Below, one piece after another: positions 34,643 to 42,895 of a stretch of 64,000 bases of DNA. Where the stretch lies: contig NZ_CP140152.1 in assembly GCF_034479515.1 (NCBI RefSeq), forward strand, positions 5,394,001 to 5,458,000, written 5' to 3'. Source of the DNA: Duganella zoogloeoides (GTDB lineage: Bacteria > Pseudomonadota > Gammaproteobacteria > Burkholderiales > Burkholderiaceae_D). The number at the start of each line of letters is the position of its first letter. Position 1 is the stretch's first letter. The translations under genes were made by a program, and so were the position numbers. The notes below the pieces were generated by a model, which was given only the letters and a program-made list of their open reading frames with translations, was not told the origin of the DNA and ran no database searches.

Positions 34643-36178
34643 ATGACTATCGACTATCTGAAGAAAGTACTGACCGCGCGCGTTTATGACGTTGCCCAGG
34701 AAACCCCGCTGGAACTGGCGCCGACCTTGTCGCAGCGCTATGACAACCGCATTTATTTCAAGCGCGAGGACATGCAGAGCGTGTTCAGCTTCAAGATTCG
34801 TGGCGCCTACAACAAGATGGCCCACCTGAGCGAAGCGCAGCGCAAGCGCGGCGTGATTTGCGCCTCGGCCGGCAACCACGCCCAGGGCGTGGCGCTGTCC
34901 GCCGCCAAGCTCGGCTGCCGGGCGCTGATCGTCATGCCCACCACCACCCCGCAAGTGAAAATCGACGCGGTCAAGGCGCGCGGCGGTTCCGACGTGGAAG
35001 TGGTGCTGCACGGCGAGTCGTACACCGACGCCTACAACCACGCCCTCACGCTCGAGAAAGAACAGAAGCTGACCTTCGTGCACCCGTTCGACGATCCGGA
35101 CGTGATCGCCGGCCAGGGCACGATCGGCATGGAAATCCTGCGCCAGCACTCGGGACCGATCCACGCGATTTTCGTTGCCATCGGCGGCGGCGGCCTGATC
35201 TCGGGGGTGGCCGCGTACGTCAAGGCGATCCGCCCCGACATCAAGATCATCGGCGTGCAGACCATGGATTCGGACGCGATGGCGCGCAGCATCAAGGCCG
35301 GCGAACGCATCACGCTGGCCGACGTGGGCCTGTTCTCGGACGGCACTGCCGTGCGCCTGGTGGGCGAGGAAACTTTCCGCCTCACGCAACAGTACGTCGA
35401 TGACATCATCATCGTCGATACCGACGCCATCAGCGCCGCCATCAAGGACGTGTTTACCGATACCCGCAGCATCCTGGAACCGGCCGGCGCATTGGCGATT
35501 GCCGGCGCCAAGGCCTACGTGGAACGCGCGGCGCTGTCGAAAAATCCGGTCAAGAACGAAACCCTGATCACGATTGCCTGCGGCGCCAACATGAACTTCG
35601 ACCGCCTGCGTTTTGTCGCCGAACGGGCCGAGCTGGGCGAAGCGCGCGAGGCGCTGTTTGCCGTCACCCTGCCCGAGCAGCGCGGCAGCTTCAAGCGCTT
35701 CTGCTCGCTGGTCGGCCCGCGCAATGTCACCGAGTTCAACTACCGCATCAGCGACAAGGACGAGGCCCACGTGTTCGTCGGCGTGCAGATCGCCGACCGC
35801 GGCGAATCGAGCGCGCTGGCGCGCACGTTCGAAGCGAACGACTTCCGCACGCTGGACCTCACGCACGACGAGCTGGCCAAGGCCCACGTGCGCCACCTGG
35901 TCGGTGGCAAGAGCGCGCTGGCCAACAGCGAGCTGCTGTACCGCTTCGAGTTTCCCGAGCGCCCGGGCGCGCTGATGCGCTTTTTGAACAGCATGGCGCC
36001 GAACTGGAATATCTCGCTATGCCACTACCGCAGCCAGGGCGGCGACGTCGGCCGCATTTTGATCGGCTTGCAGGTGCCGCCGGGCGAGATGGACCAGTTC
36101 GGCCAGTTCCTGACCACGCTCGGTTACCGCTACTGGGATGAGACGGCCAATCCGGTGTACAAGCTGTTCCTGGGCTAA
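34643..36178 (+). CDS. ilvA: Threonine ammonia-lyase, biosynthetic
   Basis: A 511-residue PLP enzyme converting threonine to 2-oxobutyrate, the first step to isoleucine. The PLP lysine is in SFKIRGAYNK (about residue 53). SAGNHAQGVA binds the cofactor phosphate region, and IGGGGLISG is the glycine loop. The C-terminal 190 residues hold two ACT-like regulatory domains (RFCSLVGPRNVTEFNYR; RFEFPERPGALMRFLN), as expected for isoleucine feedback control. The ATG at 34643 is chosen over a TTG three codons upstream. Confidence 0.94.
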   Translation: MTIDYLKKVLTARVYDVAQETPLELAPTLSQRYDNRIYFKREDMQSVFSFKIRGAYNKMAHLSEAQRKRGVICASAGNHAQGVALSAAKLGCRALIVMPTTTPQVKIDAVKARGGSDVEVVLHGESYTDAYNHALTLEKEQKLTFVHPFDDPDVIAGQGTIGMEILRQHSGPIHAIFVAIGGGGLISGVAAYVKAIRPDIKIIGVQTMDSDAMARSIKAGERITLADVGLFSDGTAVRLVGEETFRLTQQYVDDIIIVDTDAISAAIKDVFTDTRSILEPAGALAIAGAKAYVERAALSKNPVKNETLITIACGANMNFDRLRFVAERAELGEAREALFAVTLPEQRGSFKRFCSLVGPRNVTEFNYRISDKDEAHVFVGVQIADRGESSALARTFEANDFRTLDLTHDELAKAHVRHLVGGKSALANSELLYRFEFPERPGALMRFLNSMAPNWNISLCHYRSQGGDVGRILIGLQVPPGEMDQFGQFLTTLGYRYWDETANPVYKLFLG

Positions 36179-36299
36179 GGCGCTTCCGACAGCCGGGCGA
36201 ACGGCAGCGGCAGCGGCCGCGATCGGTGCCCGGACGTGGACCTGCCCAGCCCGTCTGCGGCACTGCCGGCCGCTTGACGGGCGCCGGCAGCGCCCTAAA

Positions 36300-36342
36300 G
36301 GGTGCAGTACAATGTGGCGCTTACAATGCCATCACTGCACCC
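36300..36342. promoter_or_regulatory. Inverted repeat in the queF leader
   Basis: GGGTGCAG (36300-36307) and CTGCACCC (36335-36342) are perfect inverted repeats enclosing 27 nt, ending 13 bp before the chosen queF start and covering an alternative ATG at 36326. A smaller stem, GCGCCCT-AA-AGGGTGC, overlaps its left arm, so two mutually exclusive folds are possible. A preQ1 aptamer was not recognised. Confidence 0.35.
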
Positions 36343-36355
36343 CACCACGCCCGCC

Positions 36356-37189
36356 ATGACCAATACCGTCGACTTGTCCCCGCTGGGAAAAACCTCCGCC
36401 TACCGCACCGATTACGCGCCGGAACTGCTGTTCCCGATCCCGCGCCAGGGCAAGCGTGACGAGCTGGGTTTGTCCGGCACACTGCCCTTTTTTGGCGTCG
36501 ATATCTGGAATGCCTACGAAATCTCGTGGCTCAACAGCCGTGGCAAACCGCAGGTGGCCATTGCCCGCATCACGGTGCCGGCCGATTCGCCCAACATCAT
36601 CGAATCGAAATCGTTCAAGCTGTACCTGAACTCGTTCAACCAGACGCGGCTGGAAAGCGTCGATGCGCTGCACGCGCTGCTGCAACAAGACCTGTCGAAA
36701 GCGGTGGGCGCATCCATCCACATCGTGCTGACCCAGCCCGACGGCTTCGACAAGGTCGCCATGGGCGAGCTGGACGGCCTGCTGCTCGACCGCCTCGACA
36801 TCGAGATCGATTACTACAGCCCGGCCCCGGAACTATTGAAGGCGGCGCTGGACGAGGAACCGGTCGAGGAAAAATTCGTGTCGCACCTGCTCAAGTCGAA
36901 TTGCCTGGTCACCGGCCAGCCGGACTGGGCCAGTGTGCAAATCCACTACAGCGGTCCGCAAATCGACCAGGAAAGCTTGCTCAAGTATCTGATCGGCTTC
37001 CGTGAGCACAACGAATTCCACGAGCAGTGCGTCGAACGCATCTTTGTCGATATCCTGCGCCAGTGCGCGCCGCAGCAACTGGCCGTCTATGCCCGCTACA
37101 CGCGGCGCGGGGGCCTGGACATCAACCCGTGGCGCAGCAACTTCAGCACCGGCCGCAATCCGCCCAACCTGCGCGGCGCCCGGCAATAA
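36356..37189 (+). CDS. queF: NADPH-dependent 7-cyano-7-deazaguanine reductase
   Basis: A 277-residue type-II (two-domain) QueF, which reduces preQ0 to preQ1 in queuosine synthesis. The NADPH-binding motif is [16 protein letters not shown], and the catalytic cysteine is in [17 protein letters not shown] with the Asp a few residues later. [12 protein letters not shown] is near the C-terminus. Length and order match the E. coli-like form. The start at 36356 ([12 protein letters not shown]) fits homologues; an in-frame ATG at 36326 would add ten residues. Confidence 0.93.
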   Translation: MTNTVDLSPLGKTSAYRTDYAPELLFPIPRQGKRDELGLSGTLPFFGVDIWNAYEISWLNSRGKPQVAIARITVPADSPNIIESKSFKLYLNSFNQTRLESVDALHALLQQDLSKAVGASIHIVLTQPDGFDKVAMGELDGLLLDRLDIEIDYYSPAPELLKAALDEEPVEEKFVSHLLKSNCLVTGQPDWASVQIHYSGPQIDQESLLKYLIGFREHNEFHEQCVERIFVDILRQCAPQQLAVYARYTRRGGLDINPWRSNFSTGRNPPNLRGARQ

Positions 37190-37324
37190 ATACTGATCAC
37201 GGCAGGCAAGCCGCATCGCCTCGCTGCGATGGTAGCTTCTGCATAAATCAGGCGTATGATGACGGGTCGGCCCGAGGTTTCGGTCCATTGATTGAAATAC
37301 AACTCGGACGCGAGCGATTTCATG

Positions 37325-37352
37325 TTACACGGCGCACAAACAAGCCTATAAT
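37325..37352 (+). promoter_or_regulatory. Sigma70-type promoter for ptsN-hprK-rapZ
   Basis: TTACAC (37325-37330), a 16-bp spacer and a perfect TATAAT (37347-37352) lie 34 bp upstream of ptsN. The inverted repeat GGCGCAC (37331-37337) / GTGCGCC (37360-37366) flanks the -10 box and could be an operator or a transcript-start hairpin. Confidence 0.55.
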
Positions 37353-37385
37353 TCGGGCCGTGCGCCGCAACACTATTGTCGTCAT

Positions 37386-37868
37386 ATGAACAACCTGAGC
37401 AAAATTCTCTCTCTCGAAAACGTCCTGCTGGACCTGGAAGTGTCCAGCAAAAAACGTGCTTTTGAGCAAGCTGGCCTGATTTTCGAAAACAACTGCGGCA
37501 TCGCCCGCTCGACCGTGTCGGACAACCTGTTCGCCCGCGAACGGCTCGGTTCCACCGGTCTCGGCCACGGGGTGGCCGTACCGCACGGGCGCATCAAGGG
37601 CATGAAAAGCCTGAAGTCGCCGCTGGCTGCGTTTGTCCGCCTGTCGGAGCCAATTCCGTTCGAGTCGCCCGATGGCAAGCCGGTCAACCTGTTGTTTTTC
37701 CTCTTGATCCCCGATCACGTGACCCAGCAACACCTGGAAATCCTGTCCGAGATCGCGGAAATGTTTTCCGATGATGCGTTCCGCACCGCGCTGACCACGG
37801 ATCCCGATCCGAAATCGGTGCACTCGCGCATCATCAACTGGCTGCCCAGCCTGCAAGCTGCGGGTTGA
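37386..37868 (+). CDS. ptsN: PTS nitrogen-regulatory enzyme IIA (EIIA-Ntr)
   Basis: A 160-residue PTS EIIA type-2 domain. The phosphorylated histidine is His67 in GVAVPHGRI. NLLFFLLIPDHVTQQHLEILSEIAEMF is the conserved helix-strand region. EIIA-Ntr takes phosphate from NPr and regulates potassium, nitrogen and envelope functions rather than sugar transport. It is followed 56 bp later by hprK on the same strand. The predicted promoter leaves a leader of under 30 nt. Confidence 0.93.
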   Translation: MNNLSKILSLENVLLDLEVSSKKRAFEQAGLIFENNCGIARSTVSDNLFARERLGSTGLGHGVAVPHGRIKGMKSLKSPLAAFVRLSEPIPFESPDGKPVNLLFFLLIPDHVTQQHLEILSEIAEMFSDDAFRTALTTDPDPKSVHSRIINWLPSLQAAG

Positions 37869-37924
37869 TCCGCCGCCAGCAACTTGCAGTACACTAGGCT
37901 CTCCCTCTCCTGATTCGGACCACG

Positions 37925-38866
37925 ATGCCCATGCTGCAAACCCCGCTGACGATACAACGCCTGTACGACGACAATCGCGAAAGTTTGCAGCTTGGCTGGT
38001 TTGCCGGCTTTCCCGGCGGCGAGCGCCTCATTTCCGGCGATGTCGCTTCGGCCGCCGACCAGGTGGGCCACCTGAACATGATCCACCCGGGTCGCATCCA
38101 GGTCTTCGGCCACCAGGAAATCAATTACTACCAGCGCCTGAAGTCGCTCACGCGCGCCCACCTGATTGGCGAACTGATCGGCGGTAATCCGCCGGCGCTG
38201 ATCGTCGCGCAGGGGCTGGAAACGCCGCCCGACATCCTGGCCATTTGCGACGAAAAAAATATCCCGCTGTTCTCCACGCCGCTGCCGGCCGCGCAGGTGA
38301 TCGACTTCCTGCGCGTGTACCTGTCGAAGAAACTGGCGCAGCGCATCATCATGCACGGTGTGTTCATGGACGTACTGGGCGTGGGCGTGCTGATCACCGG
38401 CGACTCGGGCCTCGGCAAAAGCGAACTGGGCCTGGAGCTGATTTCACGTTCGCACGGCCTGGTGGCCGACGATGCCGTGGAATTTTCGCGCATCGCCCCC
38501 AATATGATCGAAGGCCGCTGCCCGGCCCTGCTGCAAAACCTGCTGGAAGTGCGCGGCCTGGGCCTGCTCGACATCAAGGCCATTTTTGGCGAGACGGCCG
38601 TGCGGCGCAAGATGCGCCTGAAACTGATCGTGCACCTGGTCAAGCGCGGCGGCCAGGAAGAAGAAGTCGAACGGCTGCCGTTCCAGTTCCCCACCGAAGA
38701 CGTGCTGGGCCTGCCGATCCGCAAGGTCGTGATTCCCGTGGCGGCCGGCCGCAACATCGCCGTGCTGCTCGAAGCGGCCGTGCGCAACACTATTTTGCAA
38801 CTACGCGGGATCGACACCCTGCAAGAGTTCATGGAGCGGCAACGACTGGCAATGAGTGGAGATTGA
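37925..38866 (+). CDS. hprK: HPr kinase/phosphorylase
   Basis: A 313-residue HPr serine kinase/phosphorylase that controls phosphorylation of HPr in response to metabolites. His144 (HGVF) precedes the Walker A motif [11 protein letters not shown] (about 157-167). [15 protein letters not shown] is the family signature. It is encoded with ptsN and rapZ, the usual betaproteobacterial setting. The last eight codons plus stop are repeated 107 bp downstream with only third-position differences, so the present 3' end may have been rebuilt by an insertion. Confidence 0.93.
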   Translation: MPMLQTPLTIQRLYDDNRESLQLGWFAGFPGGERLISGDVASAADQVGHLNMIHPGRIQVFGHQEINYYQRLKSLTRAHLIGELIGGNPPALIVAQGLETPPDILAICDEKNIPLFSTPLPAAQVIDFLRVYLSKKLAQRIIMHGVFMDVLGVGVLITGDSGLGKSELGLELISRSHGLVADDAVEFSRIAPNMIEGRCPALLQNLLEVRGLGLLDIKAIFGETAVRRKMRLKLIVHLVKRGGQEEEVERLPFQFPTEDVLGLPIRKVVIPVAAGRNIAVLLEAAVRNTILQLRGIDTLQEFMERQRLAMSGD

Positions 38867-38973
38867 ATGTTGCTAAGGAGTCGCGCCAAGCATGGCGCAA
38901 CCGTTACGCAGGCGCAGAGCGATGCTCTGCGAATTCCCTGCTTCACCAACGCCTCGCCATGAGCGGAGACTGA
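38840..38973 (+). repeat. Duplicated hprK 3' end flanking a palindromic insert
   Basis: The last 27 nt of hprK (38840-38866) recur at 38947-38973 with 22 of 27 identical. All five differences are third-codon positions (CGA/CGC, CTG/CTC, GCA/GCC, AGT/AGC, GAT/GAC), so both copies encode [12 protein letters not shown]. The 80 bp between them contain two perfect hairpins: GCGCCA-agca-TGGCGC (38883-38898) and CGCAGAGC-gat-GCTCTGCG (38913-38931). The offset of 107 bp is not a multiple of three. The GGAG of the second copy still serves rapZ. Confidence 0.7.
38867..38962 (+). CDS. Possible 31-residue micro-ORF in the insert after hprK
   Basis: An ATG follows the hprK stop directly (TGAATG), with GGAG in the hprK tail 5 nt before it, so re-initiation is plausible. 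The frame covers the two hairpins and stops inside the second copy of the hprK tail. The product starts MLLRSRAKHGATVTQ and has no known domain. It may be only a by-product of the palindromic insert. Confidence 0.25.
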   Translation: MLLRSRAKHGATVTQAQSDALRIPCFTNASP

Positions 38974-38976
38974 GTT

Positions 38977-39837
38977 ATGCGTATCGTCCTCATCACCGGA
39001 ATTTCCGGTTCCGGCAAATCGGTGGCCCTCAATGTCCTGGAAGACCTCGGCTACTACTGCGTTGACAACCTGCCGCCTGCCCTGCTGCCGCACCTGGTCT
39101 CCACCCTGGTGGGCGAAGGCTTGCGTTCGCTGGCGGTGGCGGTCGATGCGCGCAGCGCCGAATCGCTGGCCACGTTGCCCACCGATGTGGCGCACCTGCG
39201 CGAGGAAGGCCACGACGTGCGCGTGATGTTCCTCACTGCTAACACCCATTCGCTGGTGGCGCGTTTTTCCGAAACGCGGCGCAGCCACCCGCTGTCGCAC
39301 GAACTGCGCCCGGGCCAGAACCCGGCCGCGCGCCGTACCCTGATCGAATGCATCCTGGAAGAACGCGAACGGCTGTCGGCCATTGAGCAGCTGGGCCACG
39401 TGGTCGATACGTCGGAGCTCAGCGCCAACAAGCTGCGTGCCTGGGTCAAAGACCTGGTCGAGCTCGAACACGCGCCGCTGACCCTGTTCTTCGAATCGTT
39501 CGCCTTCAAGCTGGGTGTGCCGATGGATGCCGATTTCGTGTTCGACGTACGGGCGCTGCCCAACCCGTATTACGACCTGTCGCTGCGCCCGCTGACCGGA
39601 CGCGATGCACCGGTGATCGAATTCCTCGACGCCCAGCCCAGCGCCGGCGAGATGCTGGAGGACATCCGCGCGTTCGTGGAAAAATGGCTGCCGTCGTTCA
39701 AGACCGACAACCGCAGCTACCTGACCGTGGCCCTGGGCTGCACCGGCGGCCAGCACCGCTCGGTATACATCGCCGAAAAGCTGGCAGCTTACTTCCACGC
39801 CAGCGAGCGCGTGGTGATACGGCATCGCGAGCAGTAA
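38977..39837 (+). CDS. rapZ: RNase adapter protein RapZ
   Basis: A 286-residue P-loop protein. Walker A is GISGSGKS (8-15), followed by [14 protein letters not shown]. The C-terminal RNA-binding domain contains [22 protein letters not shown]. In enterobacteria RapZ directs RNase E to GlmZ and thereby controls glucosamine-6-phosphate synthesis; the betaproteobacterial target is not established by this sequence. Its GGAG lies within the second copy of the hprK tail. Confidence 0.93.
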   Translation: MRIVLITGISGSGKSVALNVLEDLGYYCVDNLPPALLPHLVSTLVGEGLRSLAVAVDARSAESLATLPTDVAHLREEGHDVRVMFLTANTHSLVARFSETRRSHPLSHELRPGQNPAARRTLIECILEERERLSAIEQLGHVVDTSELSANKLRAWVKDLVELEHAPLTLFFESFAFKLGVPMDADFVFDVRALPNPYYDLSLRPLTGRDAPVIEFLDAQPSAGEMLEDIRAFVEKWLPSFKTDNRSYLTVALGCTGGQHRSVYIAEKLAAYFHASERVVIRHREQ

Positions 39838-39856
39838 AATTTGCGCGCGATAGAGC

Positions 39857-39886
39857 TTGATCAAAGCCGGGGTGGTTGTCTAAACT
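39857..39886 (+). promoter_or_regulatory. Promoter candidate for the RelE-like toxin gene
   Basis: TTGATC (39857-39862), an 18-bp spacer and TAAACT (39881-39886) lie just before the toxin start at 39898. Transcription from here would begin only a few bases before the ATG, implying a very short leader. Confidence 0.35.
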
Positions 39887-39897
39887 AGCCTTGATGG

Positions 39898-40203
39898 ATG
39901 ATGCAGATCATCCAATCAGAAACATTCAACAAGTGGGCCGCGGGGCTGCGCGATCCACAAGCGCGGGCACTGGTGGCATCACGGCTGCTGCGCCTGTCGC
40001 AAGGCATGGCCAATGACATCGCCGCGCTCGGTGACAGTCTTTTCGAGCTGCGCCTGCATATGGGGCCTGGCTACCGGATCTACTTTATTCGCGAGGGAGC
40101 AACCGTGGTTGTGCTGCTCAGCGGCGGCACCAAGGGCTCGCAGGTGCGCGACATTCTCAAAGCGAAACACCTTGCTCATCAGTGGAGACACCACCATGAC
40201 TGA
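39898..40203 (+). CDS. RelE/ParE family toxin (HigB-like)
   Basis: A 101-residue toxin of the RelE/ParE superfamily, 'addiction module killer' type. Conserved features are FNKWAAGLRDPQAR near the N-terminus, LFELRLHMGPGYRIYFI (about residues 48-64) and VVLLSGGTKGSQVRDI. The length is complete for the family. It is expected to cut mRNA at the ribosome. Its stop overlaps the start of the following antitoxin gene by 8 bp. That antitoxin seems truncated, so either the toxin is inactive, it is held by another antitoxin, or the short antitoxin still works. Confidence 0.85.
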   Translation: MMQIIQSETFNKWAAGLRDPQARALVASRLLRLSQGMANDIAALGDSLFELRLHMGPGYRIYFIREGATVVVLLSGGTKGSQVRDILKAKHLAHQWRHHHD

Positions 40204-40417
40204 ACATTTCATCCCATTCGACCCTGCCGAACTACTGACCAGCACCGAAGCGATCGATGCCTTCATGGCGGACGCGATCGAAACCGCCGACCCCGCGCAC
40301 ATTGCCGCAGCGCGCGAGGTCGTGCGGCGGGCGCGGGCGCACGCGGTCAGGCAGCGCCGTGAAAATGGCGCAGCGGATGCGCGTGGTCCGGCCACGCGGG
40401 CGCCAAAATCTGCCTGA
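40196..40417 (+). pseudogene. Truncated antitoxin of the RelE-like toxin
   Basis: A 73-residue frame. The first approximately 47 residues (MTEHFIPFDPAELLTSTEA...IAAAREVVRRAR) match the N-terminus of the HigA-like antitoxins that follow this toxin type (FDxAxYL...). The expected HTH domain of roughly 50 further residues is absent. From about 40347 the frame reads antisense through the 3' end of the acyl-CoA hydrolase gene. The 3' half was therefore probably lost when that neighbour was joined. Whether the residual N-domain neutralises the toxin is unknown. Confidence 0.65.
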
Positions 40418-41441
40418 CCATCTCGTCGGTTACATCGGCCAGCGCCGGCGGCGTCCAGCGCGGGGCGTGGTCCTTGTCGATCACCAGCGCGCGGATGCCT
40501 TCGATGACCTGGCCGTTTTCCAGCGTGCGGCGCACGGCCGCGCGTTCCATGCGCAGGCAGTCGGCCATGCTCATTGCCGCCCCCAGCTCCTGCAAGGCAT
40601 GCGCCACGCACATCATCAGCGGTGAGCGCGTGGCCATGAGCGCCAGCGTCGCCCTGGCAAACTCGCTGTCGTCGTGTTGCAACGACGCGACAATGGCCGG
40701 CACCGGTCCCGCACCAAAATGACGGTCGATGGCGGCACGGTCGCGCTCAAGTGAACCTGGCCCGGCAGCGGCCTTGAACGGCGCGGCAAAGGCCGCAATC
40801 GCCGCCGGCAGGCCAGCACCGCCACCCGCATTCAAAACCGCTCCCAGCGCCGTTAAATTGGCCGCCGGCACGTAATGGTCGGCCAGTCCCGCATACAGCG
40901 CATCGGCCGCGCCGATGGTGGCGCCGGTGATACCCAGGTACAGTCCCAGCCGTCCCGGCAAGCGGGACAGGAAATAGCTGGCGCCCACGTCCGGGAACAG
41001 GCCGATATTGGTCTCCGGCATCGCCATCCTGGTGCGGTCGGTCACGATGCGTGTGCGGCTGTGAGGGCCGGCCTGCGCCACGCCCATGCCGCCGCCCATC
41101 ACCACGCCGTCCATCAGCGCAATAAACGGTTTCGGGTAATGGTGGACCAGGTGGTTGAGCGCATATTCCTCGGTGAAGAAATCCTCGACCAGCGCGCTGC
41201 CCTGCTGCGGCGTGGCGCGGCCCAGGTCGTGGAAGAAGCGGATGTCGCCGCCGGCGCAAAACGCCTTGTCGCTGCTGCTGCGCACGACCACCGCCTGCAC
41301 GGCGTCATCGTCGCGCCAGGCCAGCAGGGTGTGCGTGATGGCGCGCACCATGTCGAGCGACAGCGAGTTGAGCGCGCGCGGACGATCGAGCGTGATGACG
41401 CCGGTGCCGTCACTGACGGCAGTTAATACGTGTTCGCTCAT
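40347..41441 (-). CDS. Enoyl-CoA hydratase family, 3-hydroxyisobutyryl-CoA hydrolase-like
   Basis: A 364-residue crotonase-fold protein, longer than simple hydratases and of HIBCH size. FCAGGDIRFFHDLGR and GVVMGGGMGVAQAG form the oxyanion hole. PETNIGLFPDVGASYFLSRL carries the Glu and Asp typical of 3-hydroxyisobutyryl-CoA hydrolases in valine breakdown. The long C-terminal helical domain (from about residue 230) is also typical. It starts 4 bp inside the alginate-lyase stop (ATGA overlap), an unusual pairing that seems accidental. Its 3' end abuts and overlaps the truncated antitoxin. Confidence 0.87.
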   Translation of the reverse strand: MSEHVLTAVSDGTGVITLDRPRALNSLSLDMVRAITHTLLAWRDDDAVQAVVVRSSSDKAFCAGGDIRFFHDLGRATPQQGSALVEDFFTEEYALNHLVHHYPKPFIALMDGVVMGGGMGVAQAGPHSRTRIVTDRTRMAMPETNIGLFPDVGASYFLSRLPGRLGLYLGITGATIGAADALYAGLADHYVPAANLTALGAVLNAGGGAGLPAAIAAFAAPFKAAAGPGSLERDRAAIDRHFGAGPVPAIVASLQHDDSEFARATLALMATRSPLMMCVAHALQELGAAMSMADCLRMERAAVRRTLENGQVIEGIRALVIDKDHAPRWTPPALADVTDEMVRQILAPAWPDHAHPLRHFHGAA

Positions 41442-42400
41442 GGCTGTCCTGTGGATTTGTTCGACGACGGAAAATGTTCTAGCGGGTTGGGCAAGGTTAA
41501 ATCGCCGCCGAGGCGGGCCTGGAATTTTGCAGCGGCTGCTGGCGGGTGCCCCATGTGGCGCGCGTAGATCACGGCAAACGGCATGTCATTCACCGCTTCC
41601 TGCTTGAAACCGGTCGCCTGGTTCATGGCCGAAGGATTGCGCGCGGCGGCCAGCGTAAATGTCACCAACCGGTCCAGCATCGGCGACTGCAGGTCGAGGA
41701 TGGACGCCATCATGGTCAGCGGCGCGGCAGCAAACGCGTGGTAGTGCAGCGCCTTGGCGCCGCGCGCCATCTCGGCCGGCAGCGCGCCGTCGGGTGCCAC
41801 CTGGGCCATGGCGTTGTCGAACACGCCGTGGCCCCAAGTTAATAGACGCTGGTCGTGGGTGACGGCGCCGACGGCAGTCACTGCCAGCCCTTCCCAGTAG
41901 TAATGGTTGTTGCGCTTGCCCTTGCGGGTGTCGGCGTGGACCAGCGTGGCGTCGGCCAGCGTGGACAGCCACGCCTCGATCGCTTGCTTTTGCGCGGGCA
42001 TGGCGGCTGCCTGCACGCGCGCATAGCTGAGCGCCAGTCCGCCCAGGGTCCACTTGCGCACGAAATACGCCTGTTCGCTCGACATCTTGCCCAGCATGGC
42101 CTGCTGGCCGGCCCAGCTGTCCAGCCAGTTCAAGGCGCAGGCGGCGTCTTGCGGCTTGCCGTTGGCCTGGTAGCGGCTGGCGTTGCGGGCGACGCCAGAC
42201 AAGAATTGTTCGACCGGCTCGGTGCTGGCGATGTTTTTGGCGCGCCGCGCCGGGTCGATCACGGAATGGTTGGCGTCGTTGTAGTAGCTGTTGGCGTCGA
42301 TGTCGATGACGGCGGCCGGCGCCGGCTGGCAGGTGGCGGCGACGGCGGAAGCAGCGGAGGCGGAAAGGAGAACGGTATAAACCAGATAAACAATTTTCAT
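41438..42400 (-). CDS. Alginate lyase family protein (PL5-like)
   Basis: A 320-residue exported protein with a signal peptide of about 22 residues (ASAASAVAA). The fold is all-helical. Active-site-like segments are KGKRNNHYYWEGLAV (Asn-Asn-His) and MARGAKALHYHAFAAAPL, as in AlgL/PL5 alginate lyases, which cut polymannuronate in the periplasm. No alginate-synthesis genes are nearby, so it may degrade external or related uronate polymers. GGAG precedes the ATG. Confidence 0.85.
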   Translation of the reverse strand: MKIVYLVYTVLLSASAASAVAATCQPAPAAVIDIDANSYYNDANHSVIDPARRAKNIASTEPVEQFLSGVARNASRYQANGKPQDAACALNWLDSWAGQQAMLGKMSSEQAYFVRKWTLGGLALSYARVQAAAMPAQKQAIEAWLSTLADATLVHADTRKGKRNNHYYWEGLAVTAVGAVTHDQRLLTWGHGVFDNAMAQVAPDGALPAEMARGAKALHYHAFAAAPLTMMASILDLQSPMLDRLVTFTLAAARNPSAMNQATGFKQEAVNDMPFAVIYARHMGHPPAAAAKFQARLGGDLTLPNPLEHFPSSNKSTGQP

Positions 42401-42418
42401 GTAGCTCCAAAAACAAGA

Positions 42419-42439
42419 AAGGGCGCCTTGTGCGCCCTT
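42419..42439 (-). terminator. Intrinsic terminator downstream of hpf
   Basis: AAGGGCGC / GCGCCCTT with a 5-nt loop, followed on the minus strand by TCTTGTTTTT. It closes the kdsD-lptCAB-rpoN-hpf run before the alginate-lyase gene. Confidence 0.8.
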
Positions 42440-42460
42440 AGTTGGTGTGTCGCGCCGTTG

Positions 42461-42820
42461 TTAAAGGGCGGCGGCAGCTGGTTCGAAGTTATCCGGGAGA
42501 TGCTTGATCGCATCGTGGCCGTGCTGTTGGACTTTGCCTTTGTACTTCATGACCTGGCGGTCCAGCTTGTCGATCAGGGTGTCGATCGCAGCGTACAGGT
42601 CTTGCGACAGGCTTTCCACGTAGACCGTTTTACCGGACAGGCGCAGATTGATTTCAGCCTTTTGGCGCTTGGTTTTCTCTTTAAGGTTATCTACGGTCAG
42701 AATGACAGCAATATCAATCACTTGATCAAAGTGCCGTGTCACGCGTTCGAGCTTGCTCTGCACGTATTCACGAATGGCGGCGGTCACTTCGAGATGATGT
42801 CCACTGATGGTGAGATTCAT
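42461..42820 (-). CDS. hpf: Ribosome hibernation promoting factor, short form
   Basis: A 119-residue HPF/RaiA-type protein. It begins [27 protein letters not shown] and has the beta-alpha-beta-beta-beta-alpha pattern of the family ([36 protein letters not shown]). It binds the small subunit in stationary phase and blocks mRNA and tRNA sites. The C-terminal dimerisation domain of long HPF is absent. AGGAG precedes the ATG at 42820. It follows rpoN, as is usual. Confidence 0.92.
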   Translation of the reverse strand: MNLTISGHHLEVTAAIREYVQSKLERVTRHFDQVIDIAVILTVDNLKEKTKRQKAEINLRLSGKTVYVESLSQDLYAAIDTLIDKLDRQVMKYKGKVQQHGHDAIKHLPDNFEPAAAAL

Positions 42821-42895
42821 ACACACTCCTAAAGATAAATGTCGCTGACGGTTCGTGCTTTACCCATTGTTGCCGAGTAAGCAGGAACCAGTGCA

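Noticed and set aside
36240..36356. preQ1 riboswitch before queF
   Set aside because: The stems present do not show the compact aptamer with an A-rich tail; only generic hairpins are seen.
38245..38973. 242-codon frame across hprK ending in the second tail copy
   Set aside because: It is a shifted frame inside hprK; only its last codons coincide with the duplicated tail, which is reported separately.
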